Assembly: GCF_021401345.1 (NCBI RefSeq)
Contig: NZ_JACBGE010000011.1
Location: 1 to 64,000 of the forward strand
Length of the DNA stretch: 64,000 bases
Direction of reading: 5' to 3'
Origin: Hydrogenophaga sp. NFH-34
GTDB taxonomy: Bacteria; Pseudomonadota; Gammaproteobacteria; Burkholderiales; Burkholderiaceae_C
The translations under genes were made by a program, and so were the position numbers. A model generated the notes under the pieces. That model did no database searches. It saw nothing but the letters and a program-made list of their open reading frames with translations, and was not told the origin of the DNA. This document shows, in pieces, positions 61,826 through 64,000 of the stretch. The stretch's first letter is position 1, and each line of letters starts with the position of its first letter.

Positions 61826-62032
61826 AAACCCGTAGCAGCGTCCAAAATTGAGCGCTCGAATTCGACGACAACTGATGCGACTTTTGATCGCCTCGGTAGT
61901 AGGTGACTTCTCAGAATGAACCCATCTGGCATCTGTCCGCTACTGCGGAAGCCAGATCACTTCCACTGCAATCTCAGGTCCGTGCTCACCCAGAGTAGCG
62001 CGACCCATATGCGCTCACCAAGATCCCCGGCC
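61826..62032. other. Intergenic stretch between leaders E and F
   Basis: Besides palindrome copy 6 it contains a nested hairpin ATCTGGC/GCCAGAT around TCCGC/GCGGA (61924-61957). No gene seen. Confidence 0.4.
61836..61857. repeat. AAATTT palindrome, copy 6
   Basis: Core GCGTCCAAAATTGAGCGC followed by TCGAATTCG. It is the reverse complement of copy 1 with one change. It sits where leader E would be expected to have P2. Confidence 0.65.
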
Positions 62033-62127
62033 GGCTTCCTCATGGTGCCCTTCAAGGCCACATGAGAAAGCCATTCGGCACTTCCTTTCAACCAATACCA
62101 GTTCGTCTGGAAGAAGGGAAATTCGAA
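62033..62127 (+). promoter_or_regulatory. Structured leader F
   Basis: P1 GGCTTCCTCATG/CATGAGAAAGCC (62033-62044, 62061-62072), 11 of 12. P2 TTCCTTTC (62082-62089) with GAAGGGAA (62113-62120), one G-U. No clear P0; only CCGGCCGG precedes. ATG at 62128. Confidence 0.7.
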
Positions 62128-62571
62128 ATGAAAGCTCAAACGATCGCGTGCCAATACGCACCGTACGAACTCATCAAGGAATGGGGTATCCGTGGTGTAC
62201 GCCACCCCCTGGCACTGACCCAGGCCCCTGATGCAGCCACTTCTCGAAGAATGGTCAAGAAGCTCTTCCCGTACATGAGCAAGGAAGAGCATGCACTTCA
62301 TGCGCGGGCATGGGAGCGTGAACTTCACATCTTGCAAGACTGTTGGAAGAAAACGGTGGACAAGAGCTTTCGGAAGATCTTTGGCCGCCCGTACACGGCG
62401 GCTGACTATGTGGTTAGCGGAATCGCCCGAGACGAGTTCGATGAACCCACAAAGAAGAAACTTCGTCTGATCTGCCACAAGCAGAGCGTTGCAGCGTCAG
62501 CGGGGAATGCCCATGCATCGGCCGCTACCAAGGCTGTCATGGCAAAGTTCCAGGAGGTGCAACATGCTTGA
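62128..62571 (+). CDS. Hypothetical protein
   Basis: 147 aa (MKAQTIACQYAPYELIKEWGIRGVRHPLALTQAPDAATSRRM...), basic and helical. Overlaps the next gene by 8 bp. Unknown. Confidence 0.65.
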   Translation: MKAQTIACQYAPYELIKEWGIRGVRHPLALTQAPDAATSRRMVKKLFPYMSKEEHALHARAWERELHILQDCWKKTVDKSFRKIFGRPYTAADYVVSGIARDEFDEPTKKKLRLICHKQSVAASAGNAHASAATKAVMAKFQEVQHA

Positions 62572-63088
62572 GCTGGCACTTCCTCGCCACGTTCTGGACG
62601 AACGGGACCAGGCCCTTGCAAAAGTGATCAAGGCTGCTTGGCTCGACCGTCCCGGAATGCGTGTTGGTGACTTCGTTCATTGGCCCAATGGGGAAGTCCG
62701 CCGCTGCTCTTACGACTGGGGTGACGGCATGCAGACCAGCAAGATCGACAAAGGAAGCTTCTACATCGGTCGTGATGCAGGAGTCTCGTTTTCTGGGGGG
62801 CTCCAGCCGGCAAATCCGATGGAGTTCTTCAAGCCCACCGACGAGATCATGGACGGTAGGTTCTGGTTCTTCTCCCATGGAAGGCCCGGCGCCGGCAGGG
62901 GCAAGGACGTGACGCTTCCTTGCAGGGTGTATCTCCTGGAACCCTATGCAATGTCCGAGGAAGAGGCCATGAGGCGACCTCAGATGCGCCGAATCCTGCA
63001 GGAGTGGGGCAAGCGCTCACATGTCTTTCGCGAGAACCTGCAGGCTTTGATTGATCCGCCTGTCCTCCGCGATCCCGACTACTACTGA
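62564..63088 (+). CDS. Hypothetical protein
   Basis: 174 aa. AGGAGG precedes the ATG inside the end of the upstream gene. Sequence VGDFVHWPNGEVRRCSYDWGDGMQTSKIDKGSFYIG looks like a small beta domain. Unknown; probably co-expressed with the 147-aa protein. Confidence 0.65.
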   Translation: MLELALPRHVLDERDQALAKVIKAAWLDRPGMRVGDFVHWPNGEVRRCSYDWGDGMQTSKIDKGSFYIGRDAGVSFSGGLQPANPMEFFKPTDEIMDGRFWFFSHGRPGAGRGKDVTLPCRVYLLEPYAMSEEEAMRRPQMRRILQEWGKRSHVFRENLQALIDPPVLRDPDYY

Positions 63089-63246
63089 AGCGAATGTAGC
63101 CATCTCGATCTCCGAAATCGAAGTGGCTTCAACGCTGAAAGAAAGCAGATTCAACTCATTGTGCGCAGCAGCGTGCGATGGGTTTTTTGTGCTCGTCTTT
63201 TAACCCAGCGGACTGTTCCGCACCCTATCATTTTCAGGAGAAATGC

Positions 63247-64000
63247 ATGCACAACGAAATCACAAAGGCTGTCCTGGCCGAAAAGTACCTCAAGGGCGAA
63301 GAGCAATCCGCCCAAGACCTGTTCAAGCGCGTGTCTGCAGGCATCGCGAAGGCAGAGCAGAATCCCAAAGCCACGCAAGAGTGGGCCATGAAGTTCGAAA
63401 CCATGATGAACCACGGCGCCATCGGTGCAGGCCGCATCATGAGCGCAGGCGGTACCGATATCAAGGCAACCCTCATCAACTGCTTCGTGCAACCGGTGGG
63501 AGACTGCATCACGGGCATGGACGATGACGGGTATCCCGGAATCTACACCGCCCTGCAGGAAGCCAGCGAGACGATGCGCCGCGGCGGCGGTGTGGGCTAC
63601 GACTTCTCGCGGATTCGCCCCAAAGGCGCTTTCGTGAAGGGCACCCACAGCGAAGCCAGCGGCCCGTGCAGCTACATGGACGTGTTCGACCAAAGCTGCA
63701 AGACAGTCGAGTCGGCTGGCTCGCGCCGTGGTGCCCAGATGGGTGTCCTGCGGATCGACCACCCCGACGTGCTGGAGTTCATCACGGCCAAGCGCACGCC
63801 CGGTCGTTGGAACAACTTCAACGTCAGCCTGTTCGTCGAGGATGCCTTCTTCTTCGCGATGGCTGCCGGTGCCGAGTGGGAACTCGTCCACAAGGCTGAG
63901 CCCAGCCCGAAGACCAAGGCAAACAACCCCGGGATCTATCAGCGTGAATCTGATGGCAAGTGGGTGTACGCCAAGGTCAATGCAGCCGAACTGTGGGACA
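63247..64000 (+). CDS. nrdJ: Class II (B12-dependent) ribonucleotide reductase, partial
   Basis: First 251 residues; the gene continues past the window edge. IGAGRIMSAGG, TLINCFVQPVGD (first redox Cys) and RRGGGVGYDFSRIRPKGAFVKGTHSEASGP are typical of NrdJ. It reduces ribonucleotides without oxygen dependence. CAGGAG precedes the ATG. The 158-bp leader contains a stem GCCATCTCGAT/ATCGAAGTGGC. A host-independent dNTP supply on a mobile element is phage-like. Confidence 0.88.
   Translation, partial: MHNEITKAVLAEKYLKGEEQSAQDLFKRVSAGIAKAEQNPKATQEWAMKFETMMNHGAIGAGRIMSAGGTDIKATLINCFVQPVGDCITGMDDDGYPGIYTALQEASETMRRGGGVGYDFSRIRPKGAFVKGTHSEASGPCSYMDVFDQSCKTVESAGSRRGAQMGVLRIDHPDVLEFITAKRTPGRWNNFNVSLFVEDAFFFAMAAGAEWELVHKAEPSPKTKANNPGIYQRESDGKWVYAKVNAAELWD

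Overview
The first 15.5 kb looks like ordinary chromosome of a GC-rich betaproteobacterium, most likely Comamonadaceae (Hydrogenophaga/Acidovorax-like). It carries glnS, a LytS/LytTR-type two-component pair, a PAS sensor kinase, the Anbu peptidase and mutS, plus the CCCCTCGGGGG-type intergenic repeats I associate with that family. One such repeat appears to have been absorbed in frame into mutS. A GH19 muramidase with a C-terminal XVIPCD-like tail, paired with a lipoprotein, resembles a bacteria-killing type IV secretion effector/immunity pair.

At about 15.5 kb, just upstream of mutS, a P4-type tyrosine integrase with an AlpA-like gene starts a large element that runs to the right edge; its other end is not in the window. 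From left to right it holds: (i) small hypothetical genes, a PAPS-reductase-like PP-loop protein overlapping an alarmone-hydrolase-like HD protein, and an HNH nuclease (17-21.4 kb); (ii) a TnpB element that has truncated an already frameshifted rtcB, then cutA (21.5-24 kb); (iii) an array of about 23 minus-strand tRNA genes, several structurally odd (24.0-27.3 kb); (iv) a regulator with a divergent operator, an SRAP protein, an SOS-controlled umuDC, ASCH and HNH-like genes (27.5-35 kb); (v) a 1113-aa unknown protein, an MmcB-like nuclease and an AAA+ ATPase (35-42 kb); (vi) a ParB-like protein, a macro-like protein, a UvrD/Fbh1-type helicase, a RuvC-like resolvase and RdgC (43-47.8 kb); (vii) a FlhD-like/FlhC-like pair resembling SetDC/AcaDC master activators (47.9-49 kb); (viii) a TraI_2-like protein with lost metal ligands, a TraD coupling ATPase and a DUF4400 membrane protein in SXT-like order, cut off by an intact IS5-family insertion (50.1-55 kb); (ix) a plus-strand run of radC, DUF262, two DNA methyltransferases, small unknown genes and the start of a class II ribonucleotide reductase (56.7-64 kb).

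Relaxase-like/coupling/DUF4400 genes, SetDC-like regulators, an integrase and a ParB together suggest a large integrative conjugative element, or an ICE/phage-like hybrid with a big tRNA cargo. The pilus-assembly genes are not in the window.

Two signals are not explained by the genes. The first is a family of about 100-nt structured leaders in front of at least five genes between 57 and 62.1 kb: a covarying long hairpin overlaps a terminator-like hairpin and is followed by a second hairpin that buries the Shine-Dalgarno sequence. The second is a palindrome with core GCGCYCAAATTTGRGCGC that recurs six times across 42 kb of the element. All functional statements come from reading motifs by eye; no database search was run.
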